A stretch of DNA of 64,000 bases from assembly GCF_010119935.1 (NCBI RefSeq), contig NZ_CP048209.1, forward strand, positions 5,871,001 to 5,935,000, read 5' to 3'. Position numbers and translations under genes: made by a program. Each line of letters opens with the position of its first letter. Position 1 is the first letter of the stretch. Shown here one piece after another: positions 18,105 through 26,137 of this stretch. The notes below the pieces were generated by a model. That model did not search any database, had not been told where the DNA came from, and was given only the letters and a program-made list of their open reading frames with translations. The DNA comes from Paenibacillus lycopersici. GTDB lineage: Bacteria; Bacillota; Bacilli; Paenibacillales; Paenibacillaceae.

Positions 18105-19201
18105 ATGTACGCCTCCAGCCGCTTGTCGAACTCTTCTTCCGTCTCGTTAAGGCGCATGACGTGAATCGCTTCAGGGTCGAACGTCAGGCCGATCGCCTCG
18201 CCGACCTCCGCCTTGCGCGTGGAATGCACGAGCCAGCGGTTGCCCGCCTCGTCGGCGCATTGAATCTCGTAGTGCACGCCGCGGAACAGCTGCGTTTCGA
18301 CGCGCACTTCCAGCTTGCCCTCCCCGGGCCGCGTGATCTCCAGGTCCTCGGGGCGGATCACGATATCGACCGGCTCGTTCGGCTGCAGCCCCTGGTCGAC
18401 GCAGGTGAACGACTTGCCCGCGAACGCCACCAGGAAGTCCGCCGTCATCCGGCCGTCCACGATGTTGGATTCGCCGATGAAGTCGGCGACGAAGCGATTG
18501 ATCGGCTCGTCGTAAATGTCCGTCGGCGTTCCGCTTTGCTGGATTTTGCCCTCGTTCAGGACGAAAATCTCATCCGACATCGCGAGCGCCTCCTCCTGGT
18601 CGTGCGTGACGAAAATAAACGTAATGCCGAGGCGGCGCTGCAGCTCGCGCAGCTCGACCTGCATTTCGGTCCGGAGCTTCAGGTCGAGCGCCGACAGCGG
18701 CTCGTCCAGCAGAATGATCTCCGGCCGGTTCACGATCGCCCGCGCGATGGCGACGCGCTGCCGCTGGCCGCCGGACATCTCGTTGATTTCCCGGTTCTCG
18801 TAGCCGGCCAGGTTGACGAAACGGAGCGCCTCCAGCACCTTCTCCTTGATCTCCGCCTGCTTCAGCTTCTTGATCCGCAGGCCGAACGCAATGTTCTCGA
18901 ATACGTTCAAATGCGGGAACAGCGCGTAATCCTGGAACACCGTGTTCACCTGCCGCTTGTTGGCGGGCACGTGGTTGATCAGCTTGCCGTCGAAATAAAT
19001 CTCGCCCTTCGTCGGCACCGTAAACCCCGCGATCAGGCGCAAAATCGTCGTTTTGCCGCAGCCGGACGGCCCGAGCAGCGTATAAAACTTGCCGCGCTCG
19101 ATCTCGAAGCTGACATTCTTCAGCACGGCTGCATCGCCTTCGTACTGTTTCGTGACGCCCTGGAAGGATATAATCGTTCCCGGGCTCGCATGGCCGTTCA
19201 T
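18101..19201 (-). CDS. potA: Spermidine/putrescine ABC transporter, ATPase
   Basis: The 366-residue ATPase has Walker A GPSGCGKTT (44-52), the Q-loop VFQDYALFPH, signature SGGQRQR (143-149), Walker B IILLDEP and the switch FVTHDQEEAL. The C-terminal about 120 residues form a TOBE domain (VDIVIRPEDLEI). It powers polyamine import through PotBC. ATG 19201 follows GAAGGAGGC. It is the first gene of the operon; three 14-bp repeats and a putative promoter precede it. Confidence 0.96.
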   Translation of the reverse strand: MNGHASPGTIISFQGVTKQYEGDAAVLKNVSFEIERGKFYTLLGPSGCGKTTILRLIAGFTVPTKGEIYFDGKLINHVPANKRQVNTVFQDYALFPHLNVFENIAFGLRIKKLKQAEIKEKVLEALRFVNLAGYENREINEMSGGQRQRVAIARAIVNRPEIILLDEPLSALDLKLRTEMQVELRELQRRLGITFIFVTHDQEEALAMSDEIFVLNEGKIQQSGTPTDIYDEPINRFVADFIGESNIVDGRMTADFLVAFAGKSFTCVDQGLQPNEPVDIVIRPEDLEITRPGEGKLEVRVETQLFRGVHYEIQCADEAGNRWLVHSTRKAEVGEAIGLTFDPEAIHVMRLNETEEEFDKRLEAYI

Positions 19202-19224
19202 GAATCGGCAGCCTCCTTCATATT

Positions 19225-19266
19225 ATGTTGAATTTCATATGTTGAATTTCATATGTTGAATTTCAT
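19225..19266. repeat. Three 14-bp direct repeats in the potA leader
   Basis: ATGTTGAATTTCAT occurs three times head to tail (19225-19238, 19239-19252, 19253-19266), ending 24 bp before the potA start and just upstream of its ribosome site. A binding site or leader element is possible. Confidence 0.9.
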
Positions 19267-19301
19267 CAAGATGTTGAATGCGGATGATTCCTGATGATGC
19301 C

Positions 19302-19330
19302 TGTATAACTTCATTGGATAGTATACCCAA
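19302..19330 (-). promoter_or_regulatory. Possible promoter of potABCD
   Basis: Read leftward, TTGGGT (19325-19330) and TATACA (19302-19307) are 17 bp apart, about 100 bp before potA. Both hexamers are imperfect. Confidence 0.35.
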
Positions 19331-19399
19331 TTGCATGGCGCGCTCATAGGCCTTCTTGCGCATACGCACGGCCGGGAAATAATCAGATTATGCGATCCG

Positions 19400-19945
19400 T
19401 CAACGAAGGGACGAGCCCAGCGCGAATCGGCCGCTTGCGATAATGGCGTCAACCGTCTGCTCCAGGCTCAGCGCGCTGGTGTCGAGGATGCTCGCCTCGG
19501 ACGGTCCGTCTGCCAGCAGCTCGTGCAGCACGATGCCGCAGCGTTCGCCCATGCGATGCTCCGGCTTCCGCTCCGCGTCCCTGCGGCGCAGCTCGTCCTC
19601 GTCCGCGACAAGCAGAATGAACTTCATCGCGGTCTCGTCCGCCAAGCCGCCGAGCGCTTCGATGAACAGCCCGATGTCTTCGCGGAACACGACGTAGTTG
19701 ATGACGACATCGTGGCCGCTCTCGATGAACCCGTGCGCCAGCGCCGCGATGTTCCGCCACATGAGCCGAATATGGAACGGGCTTTCCCACGGCCTGCGAG
19801 CGCCGCCGATCACCATATGATACACGTCGTCGCCGTCGATCAGCGCGCTCATGCCGAGCCGCTCCGCAAGCGCCCGCGACGTCGTCGATTTCCCCGCGCC
19901 CGGCGGCCCCGAAATCAAATAAATCATCGGCTTCTTCTCGTTCAT
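19400..19945 (-). CDS. P-loop kinase-like protein (AAA_33/zeta-toxin-like fold)
   Basis: The 181-residue protein begins MNEKKPMIYLISGPPGAGKS, with Walker A GPPGAGKST, then ALIDGDDVYHMVIGG and a late LVADEDELRRRDAER lid-like region. This matches small nucleotide-binding kinases that phosphorylate metabolites or antibiotics (shikimate-kinase/chloramphenicol-phosphotransferase-like). The substrate is unknown. ATG 19945 is chosen because GGAGGG lies six bases before it. It follows the membrane protein gene by 46 bp and may share its transcript. Confidence 0.82.
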   Translation of the reverse strand: MNEKKPMIYLISGPPGAGKSTTSRALAERLGMSALIDGDDVYHMVIGGARRPWESPFHIRLMWRNIAALAHGFIESGHDVVINYVVFREDIGLFIEALGGLADETAMKFILLVADEDELRRRDAERKPEHRMGERCGIVLHELLADGPSEASILDTSALSLEQTVDAIIASGRFALGSSLR

Positions 19946-19991
19946 CCTCATCCCTCCGGCGTCGTTGCCGCGGTTCGGCAGCACTCCAGCG

Positions 19992-20564
19992 TTATGTGCC
20001 GGCCACGATCCGTCCGTCGGCATCGAGCCCGCGGATGACGAAGCTGCCGATCTCCTGCTCGTCGATCGCCTGCACCTCGATGCTATAGGTCTGCTTCAGG
20101 TCCAGCTCGACGTATACGGAGGCGTTCGCTTTCAGCTCCGCGGCATCCTTCGGCGCGTTCAGCTTGTCGTTGCTGATGACGACCTTCTTGACCGCGTCCT
20201 CGGTCGACTCGGCGGCGAATACGATATCCCGCTTCCCGTCATGGCTGTCCCCGTCAATCGAGAACCAGGCGTAGCGCACGTTCGGATGTCCTTCCAGCGC
20301 AGCCATTTCGACCGACGTGCCCGGCTTGTACAGGAAGCCCCATTTGCGGTGCACGATTTGCGCCTTGATCTGGCTGCCGTTCGACAGCAGGACGATGTTG
20401 TCGTCGCCGAACGGCTTCGCGAATACGTTCGATTGGCCGCTATAGACGCCCGCGCTGCGGATCGCCTGCTTCTCGGTTAACGCATAGCCCGTCTGATGAA
20501 AGACGAAGTAGACGACCGCCGCGACCAGCAGCAGCACCGCCAGCACCGTGTTTCTTCTTCTCAT
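19992..20564 (-). CDS. Membrane-anchored protein of unknown function
   Basis: The 190-residue protein has one N-terminal membrane helix (TVLAVLLLVAAVVYFVF, about 6-22) after MRRRN, then about 165 extracytoplasmic residues with alternating beta-like stretches (VRYAWFSIDGDSHDGKRDIV, ASVYVELDLKQTYSIEVQAI). I do not recognise the family. Its start overlaps the stop of the GNAT gene (ATGA), so it is the second gene of a GNAT-membrane protein pair. Confidence 0.72.
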   Translation of the reverse strand: MRRRNTVLAVLLLVAAVVYFVFHQTGYALTEKQAIRSAGVYSGQSNVFAKPFGDDNIVLLSNGSQIKAQIVHRKWGFLYKPGTSVEMAALEGHPNVRYAWFSIDGDSHDGKRDIVFAAESTEDAVKKVVISNDKLNAPKDAAELKANASVYVELDLKQTYSIEVQAIDEQEIGSFVIRGLDADGRIVAGT

Positions 20565-21073
20565 GCTTCGATCTCCCTTTCATAACGCAATTGAACGAAA
20601 GCGTCTCCGCGCATCACGACGCGCTCCTGCCCGTCCGGACGGAAGCCCAGCCGTTCGTAGAAGCGTCTCGCCCCCGCGTTCTTCTCCAGCACCCATAAGC
20701 CGGCCTCCGCGCAGCCCCGCTCCCGAAGACGATCAAGCCCGCAGGCCATGAGCCGCTTGCCTAGCCCGTGCCCCCAATACTCGCGCAGCAAGTACAAGGC
20801 GGTGATTTTGCCTTCTCCGCCCTGCGCTTCCGCCGGAAACCGCAAACTTATGTATCCCGCTGCCCGGTCATCGATGAGCAGCATCGCCGTATACTCCCGT
20901 AGATCCCGCAGCCGCTCGCGGCAGCCGGCTTGCCGGCTCTCCGCCGTCACCTTGTTCAAAAAATCATTCGGCAGCAGTCTGCGATAGGCATCATGATAGC
21001 TTCTCGCCTGCAGCTCGCCAAGCGCGAACCAATCGGCCGGCAGCGCCTGCCGGATCACAGCCGCTTTCATCAC
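20561..21073 (-). CDS. GNAT-family N-acetyltransferase
   Basis: The 170-residue protein has the GNAT fold: RQALPADWFALGELQARSY at the start, the central strand KITALYLLREYWGHGLGKRL carrying the acetyl-CoA loop (WGHGLGKRL), and NAGARRFYERLGFRPDG at the end. It moves an acetyl group to an unknown amine. The start is GTG 21073 or ATG 21070; the ribosome site AAGGAG fits either. A good promoter lies at 21145-21173. Confidence 0.92.
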   Translation of the reverse strand: MMKAAVIRQALPADWFALGELQARSYHDAYRRLLPNDFLNKVTAESRQAGCRERLRDLREYTAMLLIDDRAAGYISLRFPAEAQGGEGKITALYLLREYWGHGLGKRLMACGLDRLRERGCAEAGLWVLEKNAGARRFYERLGFRPDGQERVVMRGDAFVQLRYEREIEA

Positions 21074-21144
21074 GTTTACGCAGCTCCTTCGGATGGGAAT
21101 GATTTTTGTTAAGCGAAACTTGGCTTTGCATCTGACTCGAAAGT

Positions 21145-21173
21145 ATTATACCAACCGCCCTACGATTTGAAAA
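21145..21173 (-). promoter_or_regulatory. Promoter of the GNAT gene
   Basis: Read leftward: TTTTCA (-35, 21168-21173), 17 bp, TATAAT (-10, 21145-21150) with an extended TGG before it. It is 72 bp upstream of the GNAT start. Confidence 0.65.
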
Positions 21174-21217
21174 TGAGCGAATTCATTTCCATTTCCATAC
21201 GAAATTGATTTCTTATT

Positions 21218-21240
21218 AATGGTTCCGTTATGCAACCATT
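21218..21240 (+). promoter_or_regulatory. Dyad before the Lrp-family gene, candidate autoregulatory site
   Basis: AATGGTT and AACCATT (21218-21224, 21234-21240) frame nine bases, about 42 bp before the regulator start. Lrp/AsnC proteins often bind such dyads to control their own gene. Confidence 0.45.
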
Positions 21241-21281
21241 TGTGTTACGATCATTTCAAAATGAAACAAGGGAGTGGGATC

Positions 21282-21770
21282 TTGTCTACGAAAACGCCGC
21301 ACACGTTCACGCTGCCCGTCGTTGCGCTCGACGAAACGGACCGTAAGATCCTGACGTCGCTGCACGAGAACGCGCGGATTTCCTATACGGAGCTCGGCAA
21401 ATTGGTCGGGCTGTCGCGCGTCGCGGTCCAGACGCGGATTGCCGCGCTCATGGACGAAGGCGTCATCGAGCGGTTCACGGCCGTCATCAACCCGGCGCGG
21501 ATCGGCATCGAGATCTCGGCCTTCTTCAACGTCGAGGTCGAGCCGCAGTTTCTGGAGGAGGTGTCCGGCAAGCTGGCGGATGAGCCGGAAGTCACCAGCC
21601 TGTACCATATGAGCGGACCGAGCAAGCTGCATATGCACGGCATCTTCGAGACGATCCAGGGCATGGAGCGTTTCCTCGTCGAGAAGGTGTACGCGATGCC
21701 GGGCATCGTCAGCGTGGATAGCCAGTTGTTGTTGAAGCGGTATAAGAGCCGGATGGGCATGAAGCTGTAA
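21282..21770 (+). CDS. Lrp/AsnC-family transcriptional regulator
   Basis: The protein (162 residues from TTG 21282) has an N-terminal AsnC HTH (LDETDRKILTSLHENARISY, ELGKLVGLSRVAVQTRIAAL) and a RAM ligand-binding domain (IEISAFFNVEVEP, VTSLYHMSGPSKLHMHGIFE). Such proteins form octamers and respond to amino acids. TTG 21282 is chosen because GGGAG precedes it at seven bases; in-frame ATG codons at 21219 and 21261 lack a site. It is followed by a structured leader and a chromate-transporter gene in the same direction. Confidence 0.92.
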   Translation: MSTKTPHTFTLPVVALDETDRKILTSLHENARISYTELGKLVGLSRVAVQTRIAALMDEGVIERFTAVINPARIGIEISAFFNVEVEPQFLEEVSGKLADEPEVTSLYHMSGPSKLHMHGIFETIQGMERFLVEKVYAMPGIVSVDSQLLLKRYKSRMGMKL

Positions 21771-21825
21771 AAGCTTGCTTTCAAAGGCATGTGACCTGCG
21801 GGCAGTATGGGGTTCCACTCGCTGT

Positions 21826-21989
21826 TGTATTTCGGATATCCTCGATTATATAAGAGACTAGATGTAGATATCCGAATACAAAGGCGACCGCTGAAGGTGA
21901 TTGGTTTGCGTTTACCGACGGAGGTCGGGAAATGCAGCATTCACCTTGCGCTGTTCCACCTCCATACTGACCTCCGGTCACACTTTTTT
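21826..21989 (+). promoter_or_regulatory. Structured leader upstream of the chromate transporter gene
   Basis: Several inverted repeats lie in the 292 bp before the gene. Arms 21826-21840 and 21867-21880 form a 14-bp stem with one bulge. AAGGTGA (21894-21900) can pair with TCACCTT (21940-21946). CGGAGGTC (21919-21926) can pair with GACCTCCG (21969-21976), which is followed by six T (21984-21989), or alternatively with ACCTCC at 21958-21963. Mutually exclusive pairings before a U-run suggest attenuation; no known riboswitch class is recognised. Confidence 0.45.
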
Positions 21990-22062
21990 GCAAGCTATTA
22001 CTGAGGGAAGAAGAAAAGAAAAGAAAAAGAGAAAAGCACCTACCGAGAGGACGGAGAGTACC

Positions 22063-22611
22063 ATGCTGACGGATTTGTGGAAATTATTTCTTTCTTTCGG
22101 CCGGGCGACGATGCTTGGCTATGGGGGCGGGCCTTCGATTATTCCGCTTTATGAGAACGAGGTCGTGAGCCGGATGTCTTGGATGACGACGGAGGACTTC
22201 GGTCATGCGCTGGCGTTCGGCAATTCGCTGCCCGGGCCGATCGCGACGAAGCTTGCGGCGTACATCGGCTTCAAGGTCGCCGGTTGGCCCGGGGCCATCG
22301 TGGCGCTGGCCGCCGTGGTGCTGCCGACCGCGCTGCTGATGATCGTGCTCGTCGGCGTCATGTCGAAGCTGCAGAACAATCCGTATATCAAGGGGATGAT
22401 CCGCGGCATCCAGCCGGTCATCTTCGTCATGATGGCGATGCTGGCCTACGATTTCGCCAAATACGCGATGAAACCCGCGCCGGGCTTCATTACGTTCATT
22501 CCGTTCCTGCTGGCGGCCGGGTACTTCATCCTCGTGTATTATTTGAACCTGAGCGCGCTGTACGGCATTATCGGCTCGCTCGTCATCGGGGCGCTGTTCC
22601 TCCGGGGGTAG
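22063..22611 (+). CDS. Chromate transporter, single-domain (half) subunit
   Basis: The 182-residue membrane protein is one CHR domain: LFLSFGRATMLGYGGGPSII, VSRMSWMTTEDFGHALAFGN and SLPGPIATKLAAYIGFKVAG (chromate-ion transporter motif), with five or six membrane segments. Short CHR proteins normally work as a pair of adjacent genes; here no second half follows, so it may act as a homodimer, or the partner is lost. ATG 22063 follows GGAGAG. Substrate may be chromate or another oxyanion. Confidence 0.9.
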   Translation: MLTDLWKLFLSFGRATMLGYGGGPSIIPLYENEVVSRMSWMTTEDFGHALAFGNSLPGPIATKLAAYIGFKVAGWPGAIVALAAVVLPTALLMIVLVGVMSKLQNNPYIKGMIRGIQPVIFVMMAMLAYDFAKYAMKPAPGFITFIPFLLAAGYFILVYYLNLSALYGIIGSLVIGALFLRG

Positions 22612-22801
22612 CGGCTGGCTGCCGCCTTCCATGCGTACGGATACGAAATACGAATGACTGAGTACGGATTACGGAATTACGATTACGGAATTACGATTTC
22701 GGATATGGATGACGGGAGTATGGATTACCGAATTCGATTTTCGCTATCCGGCACCGACATTCGGCCCTTCGACCGACAGCTCCCGGCTCCGCAACGAACG
22801 G

Positions 22802-22848
22802 AAAGACCAGCGCCCCGCTCGGATATCGAGCGTGGAACGCTGGTCTTT
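22802..22848 (+). terminator. Strong stem-loop, probable terminator
   Basis: Perfect 11-bp arms (22802-22812, 22838-22848) plus an inner GCTCG/CGAGC stem, followed by TTTGTTCG. It lies 190 bp after the chromate transporter gene, the nearest rightward gene. Confidence 0.6.
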
Positions 22849-22980
22849 GTTCGTTATCGCCGCAAACGCCGGCATGAGACAGTCTGATTGCCATCATATA
22901 CCGTTACACCTTGCGCAGGGAGCTGCGCGAGGTATCGCAAGCGTCTGACGGATACAGCTTCATGCCTGCGCCTAGTATAC

Positions 22981-23260
22981 CTAGATTTTATCGAAATCCG
23001 GCGCCCATACGCCCAAGGCATCGTATAGAACTTGAGCGTATTGGTGCCCGCGTTCAGCGTCACGGTGACGGTAATCGTCCCGACGGTGCCGAAGCTGCCG
23101 GTCGGCGGGAGCTCAGCGTCACGGCCGTTCCCCGTTGGCGCTCAGCAGCGCGCTCCGCGCCGAGGCGTCGCCGTTCGAATAACTGATCGTGAGCGTCCGC
23201 GAAACCGCCGTTCGAGCCGTTCGACCTTCTGGATGAACGCTTACATTCCCCCGTGTGCAT
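22981..23260 (-). pseudogene. Relic of a secreted protein's carbohydrate-binding module
   Basis: Read leftward, three frames in turn give RTLTISYSNGDASARSALLS, then PTGSFGTVGTITVTVTLNAG and TNTLKFY, then DALGVWAPDFDKI followed by a stop at 22981. Joined, they look like the last 90 residues of a CBM6/CBM35-type module, with frameshifts near 23120 and 23000 and an internal TGA. No catalytic domain remains upstream. It is the decayed 3' end of a polysaccharide-active exoenzyme gene. Confidence 0.75.
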
Positions 23261-23486
23261 GTCAATATACTGCTGCGAAGCTTGCCAAATTCTAACGAAC
23301 TGCACATGCTTTAAATTTTCAATACCGGCCCTTCTAACAGGACTCACGAACTCTATGCACCTTATTCCGGTTGAAAAGGCTCAGATGCAGAACTCAGCAG
23401 CCAATTAACGATGCTGGAATTCTTTACGTTCCAGAAACCAGGCAATTGGGGCGGATAGCGATCATACGGTTCTTTAGTGCTTTCGG
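23261..23486. other. Non-coding stretch
   Basis: Between the module relic and the 14-bp array; nothing recognisable seen. Confidence 0.4.
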
Positions 23487-24004
23487 AATGGTGTGTTCGC
23501 GATGATGTGTACGTGATGGCGCGTACGTGATGGCACTTTCGCGATGATGCGTTCGCGATAGTGTGTTCGTGATGGCGCGTGCGTGATGGCACTTTCGCGA
23601 TGATGCGTTCGCGATAGTGTGTTCGTGATGGCGCGTGCGTGATGGCACTTTCGCGATGACGTGTTCGCGATAGTGTGTTCGTGATGGCGCGTACGTGATG
23701 GCACTTTCGCGATAGTGTGTACGTGTTGGCGCGTGCGTGATGGCACTTTCGCGATGACGCGTTCGCGATAGTGTGTTCGTGATGGCACGTACGTGACGGC
23801 ACTTTCGCGATGATGCGTTCGCGATGATGTGTTCGCGTGATGGTATTTTCGCAATGGTGCGTGCGTAATGATACGTTCGCGATGATACGTGCGTGATGGC
23901 GCTATCGGGATGATGCGTGGCGTGTTCGGGATGGTGTGTCTGCGATGATGCGTTCGCGATGATATGTTCGCGATGGCGCGATCGGATGATGCGTGCGCGA
24001 TGGC
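23487..24004. repeat. 14-bp tandem repeat array with 56-bp higher-order period
   Basis: About 37 units of 14 bp with the loose consensus GATGnYRYKTNCGY fill about 518 bp. Groups of four distinct units recur as 56-bp blocks: GATGGCACTTTCGC starts at 23529, 23585, 23641, 23697, then 23739 (one unit lost) and a variant at 23795. Units at the right end are more diverged. Because 14 is not a multiple of three, all three leftward frames stay open and give similar His/Arg/Thr-rich peptides; this looks like a by-product, not coding. Confidence 0.92.
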
Positions 24005-24079
24005 GTAGGCGGGCGCTGCCGAAGGATGCCGCCGAGCGGCGAATGCAGCGCGCCCGGCCAACGATCCTTGCAAGCTTCA

Positions 24080-25840
24080 TTAGTGCGTCAGCAAATCCGC
24101 GCTAATCAGCTGAAACGTCCCCGTCCCGCCGTGATTGTTATGCGCGGTGAACCGCACGTGCGACGCCGCGGCCGGCGGGAACAGAATAACCTGCTTGCCG
24201 CGCTGGTTGCGCAGCTCGCCGGAAGCAGCCGTCTCCCACGTCTCGCCGTCCCGGCTGACATGGACGTCGTACGCCTTGATCCGCTCGCTGACCGGCGCCG
24301 CATACCCGCCCTCGCCGACCGCGCCCGACTCGGGCTGCACGAGGGAGATGCCCCGAAGCGAGGTCTCGCCGGCAAGCTTGAACGTCAGCGACTGCGGCCA
24401 TTGATTCGCCATCGCGCTCTTGAAATACCGCCCGTAATGGCTGTCCAGCACATTGGACGCCGGCGCATACGGCATTTCCCATCGGGTGCTGACGGTTATT
24501 TGATGCCGCGGCACGATGCCGGTCTCCTCGGCCACGATCAGCTTCAGCACCATGTCGCCGTCCTGTTCGACCGCGTCCCAAGAAGGCGCGGTGACCGTCA
24601 GCCACCCGTCCTGCTGTACGAACGCGAGCGGCTCGCCGGTCTTCAAATCCTGCGCCAGCTCGACGGCATACCCTGCATCAGGCAGCGTAAGCCGCGCCCC
24701 GGCAGGCGGCGTAAGGATATGCACATAATGCGTACGTTCGCCGGGAACGACGGTCGTCACGCCGTAAGCGCCGTCCTGCCACCGGCCCGGAGGAAACCCG
24801 CCTTGATCGTAGCCCCCGCCGTACGTGCCGTAGATCGACTCGGAAGCCCAAGCCATGAACTGCCCGAAGTGAGCGGTGAAGCTGTCGATCAAATCCGGGA
24901 AGTCGCCGCCGATCTTAGGGCCGTAGCCCAGATGTGCGTTCCAGGAGGAGCCCGCGATCGTCGCGATCCGCTTGACGAATTCCTGGTCGCTGGCGACGTT
25001 GGCGTAGTTCAGCTCGTAGGCGCCCCAGTCCGGCTTGCCTGCGCCGAGATAGAACCAATCCCATTTCATCTTGAACGCGAACTCTTTGTCATGCGGTCCG
25101 GCCCATGTGCCGCTCGCGTAGTCGTAGTCCGGCGAGCATCTCTTCCCGAAATCCTCCAGCGCCATCGCGTCCTCGTCCGCCACCGGCCCGTCGCTGAAAT
25201 CGTTGTTGATCAGGATCAGATCCTCGCGCCGCGCATGCAGCCGGGCGAACACGTCCTGCGCCTCCAGCTTGTCGTGATAGCCGTCGAACCAGAAGCCGGC
25301 GATTTCCGGATAGCGGTCGAGCAGCTCGAGCATCACATCCATGCTATAGGTCAGCCAGCCGTCGCGGGCGATGATATCGACCTGCTCGTCGCCTTTGTAC
25401 GCGCAATAGGCTTCGCGGTCCAGCCATTGAATCCCGTGATGGAAGGCATGCTTCGAATCCCGGTTGACGTAGATGACGACCCGAATGCCTTCCGCTTCGG
25501 CCGCATCGATGATTTCCCGCAAATAGTCGCGCTTCGTGCACGGGCTGCCGGGCACGTCGGACGGCCAGATTTTCAGATAGCCCATGTCGCAGTGGAACGT
25601 GGCGAGCGTGATGTATTTGGCTTGAAGCCGAACAGCGGTGGAAACCCACCGCTGCGCGCTCCAGCCGGCATCCGCGGCCGCCTGCTCGAAGGCTTCGACC
25701 GTTTCAAAAGCATAAGGCGTATCGGGATCGAACGGGTCCCGATCGTAGTCGCCGGTGCGCATGCCCCAGTGAAGGAACAATCCGATGCGCGCATCGCGAT
25801 ACCAAGCTTGAAGCCGTGCTTCTCTGGCTGATGTATTCAT
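24080..25840 (-). CDS. GH29-like alpha-L-fucosidase with C-terminal F5/8 (CBM32-type) domain
   Basis: The 586-residue protein has the GH29 barrel start ARIGLFLHWGMRTGDYD, then KYITLATFHCDMGYLKIW and the nucleophile Asp186 in GFWFDGYHD. Residues about 455-586 form a discoidin/F5-8 type C domain (NQWPQSLTFKLAGETSLRGI, YDVHVSRDGETWE, VRFTAHNNHGG) that probably binds sugar. No signal peptide, so it works inside the cell on imported oligosaccharide. ATG 25840 follows GGAGG. It is the last gene of the lplB-lplC-binding protein operon; a repeat array lies in the 288-bp gap. Confidence 0.9.
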   Translation of the reverse strand: MNTSAREARLQAWYRDARIGLFLHWGMRTGDYDRDPFDPDTPYAFETVEAFEQAAADAGWSAQRWVSTAVRLQAKYITLATFHCDMGYLKIWPSDVPGSPCTKRDYLREIIDAAEAEGIRVVIYVNRDSKHAFHHGIQWLDREAYCAYKGDEQVDIIARDGWLTYSMDVMLELLDRYPEIAGFWFDGYHDKLEAQDVFARLHARREDLILINNDFSDGPVADEDAMALEDFGKRCSPDYDYASGTWAGPHDKEFAFKMKWDWFYLGAGKPDWGAYELNYANVASDQEFVKRIATIAGSSWNAHLGYGPKIGGDFPDLIDSFTAHFGQFMAWASESIYGTYGGGYDQGGFPPGRWQDGAYGVTTVVPGERTHYVHILTPPAGARLTLPDAGYAVELAQDLKTGEPLAFVQQDGWLTVTAPSWDAVEQDGDMVLKLIVAEETGIVPRHQITVSTRWEMPYAPASNVLDSHYGRYFKSAMANQWPQSLTFKLAGETSLRGISLVQPESGAVGEGGYAAPVSERIKAYDVHVSRDGETWETAASGELRNQRGKQVILFPPAAASHVRFTAHNNHGGTGTFQLISADLLTH

Positions 25841-25922
25841 CGTCGTTTCCTCCGCTTGCCGGCTTGCCCGCCCGGCCTTGCGGCCGGACAGGCTCGGCGT
25901 AGTTCTTAACTTGCTTTGTTAG

Positions 25923-26137
25923 GCTCTCTTACGTGCTCTCTTGCATGCTCTCTTGCTTGCTCTCTTACGTGCTCTCTTGCATGCTCTCTTGCTTGCTCTC
26001 TTACGTGCTCTCTTACGTGCTTTCTTGCTTGCTCTCTTACGTGCTCTCGCTTGCTCTCTTGCTTGCTCTTGCAGTTCTCTAACTTACTTGCTTACTTGCT
26101 TGCTCTTGCAGTTCTCTAACTTACTTGCCTACTTGCT
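25923..26137. repeat. 12-bp tandem repeats and two 37-bp repeats between operon genes
   Basis: About a dozen units GCTCTCTTnCnT start at 25923, often in triplets (36-bp period). They run into two 37-bp repeats (26064-26100 and 26101-26137) beginning TGCTCTTGCAGTTCTC; the second covers the stop codon of the binding-protein gene. The rightward frame SLACSLTCSLAC is a by-product. Confidence 0.88.

Noticed and set aside
23487..24004. CRISPR array
   Set aside because: Units are contiguous with no unique spacers and no cas genes are near.
23362..24080. Long leftward open frames with His/Arg/Thr repeats
   Set aside because: They arise in all three frames from a 14-bp tandem repeat, have no ribosome site or known fold, and overlap one another.
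23993..25831. Rightward 612-codon frame
   Set aside because: Antisense to the GH29 gene, which has clear catalytic motifs and a ribosome site; the antisense product is Arg-rich with no family.
25916..26119. Rightward frame encoding SLACSLTC repeats
   Set aside because: Product of the 12-bp repeat; no start site and it overlaps the end of a real gene on the other strand.
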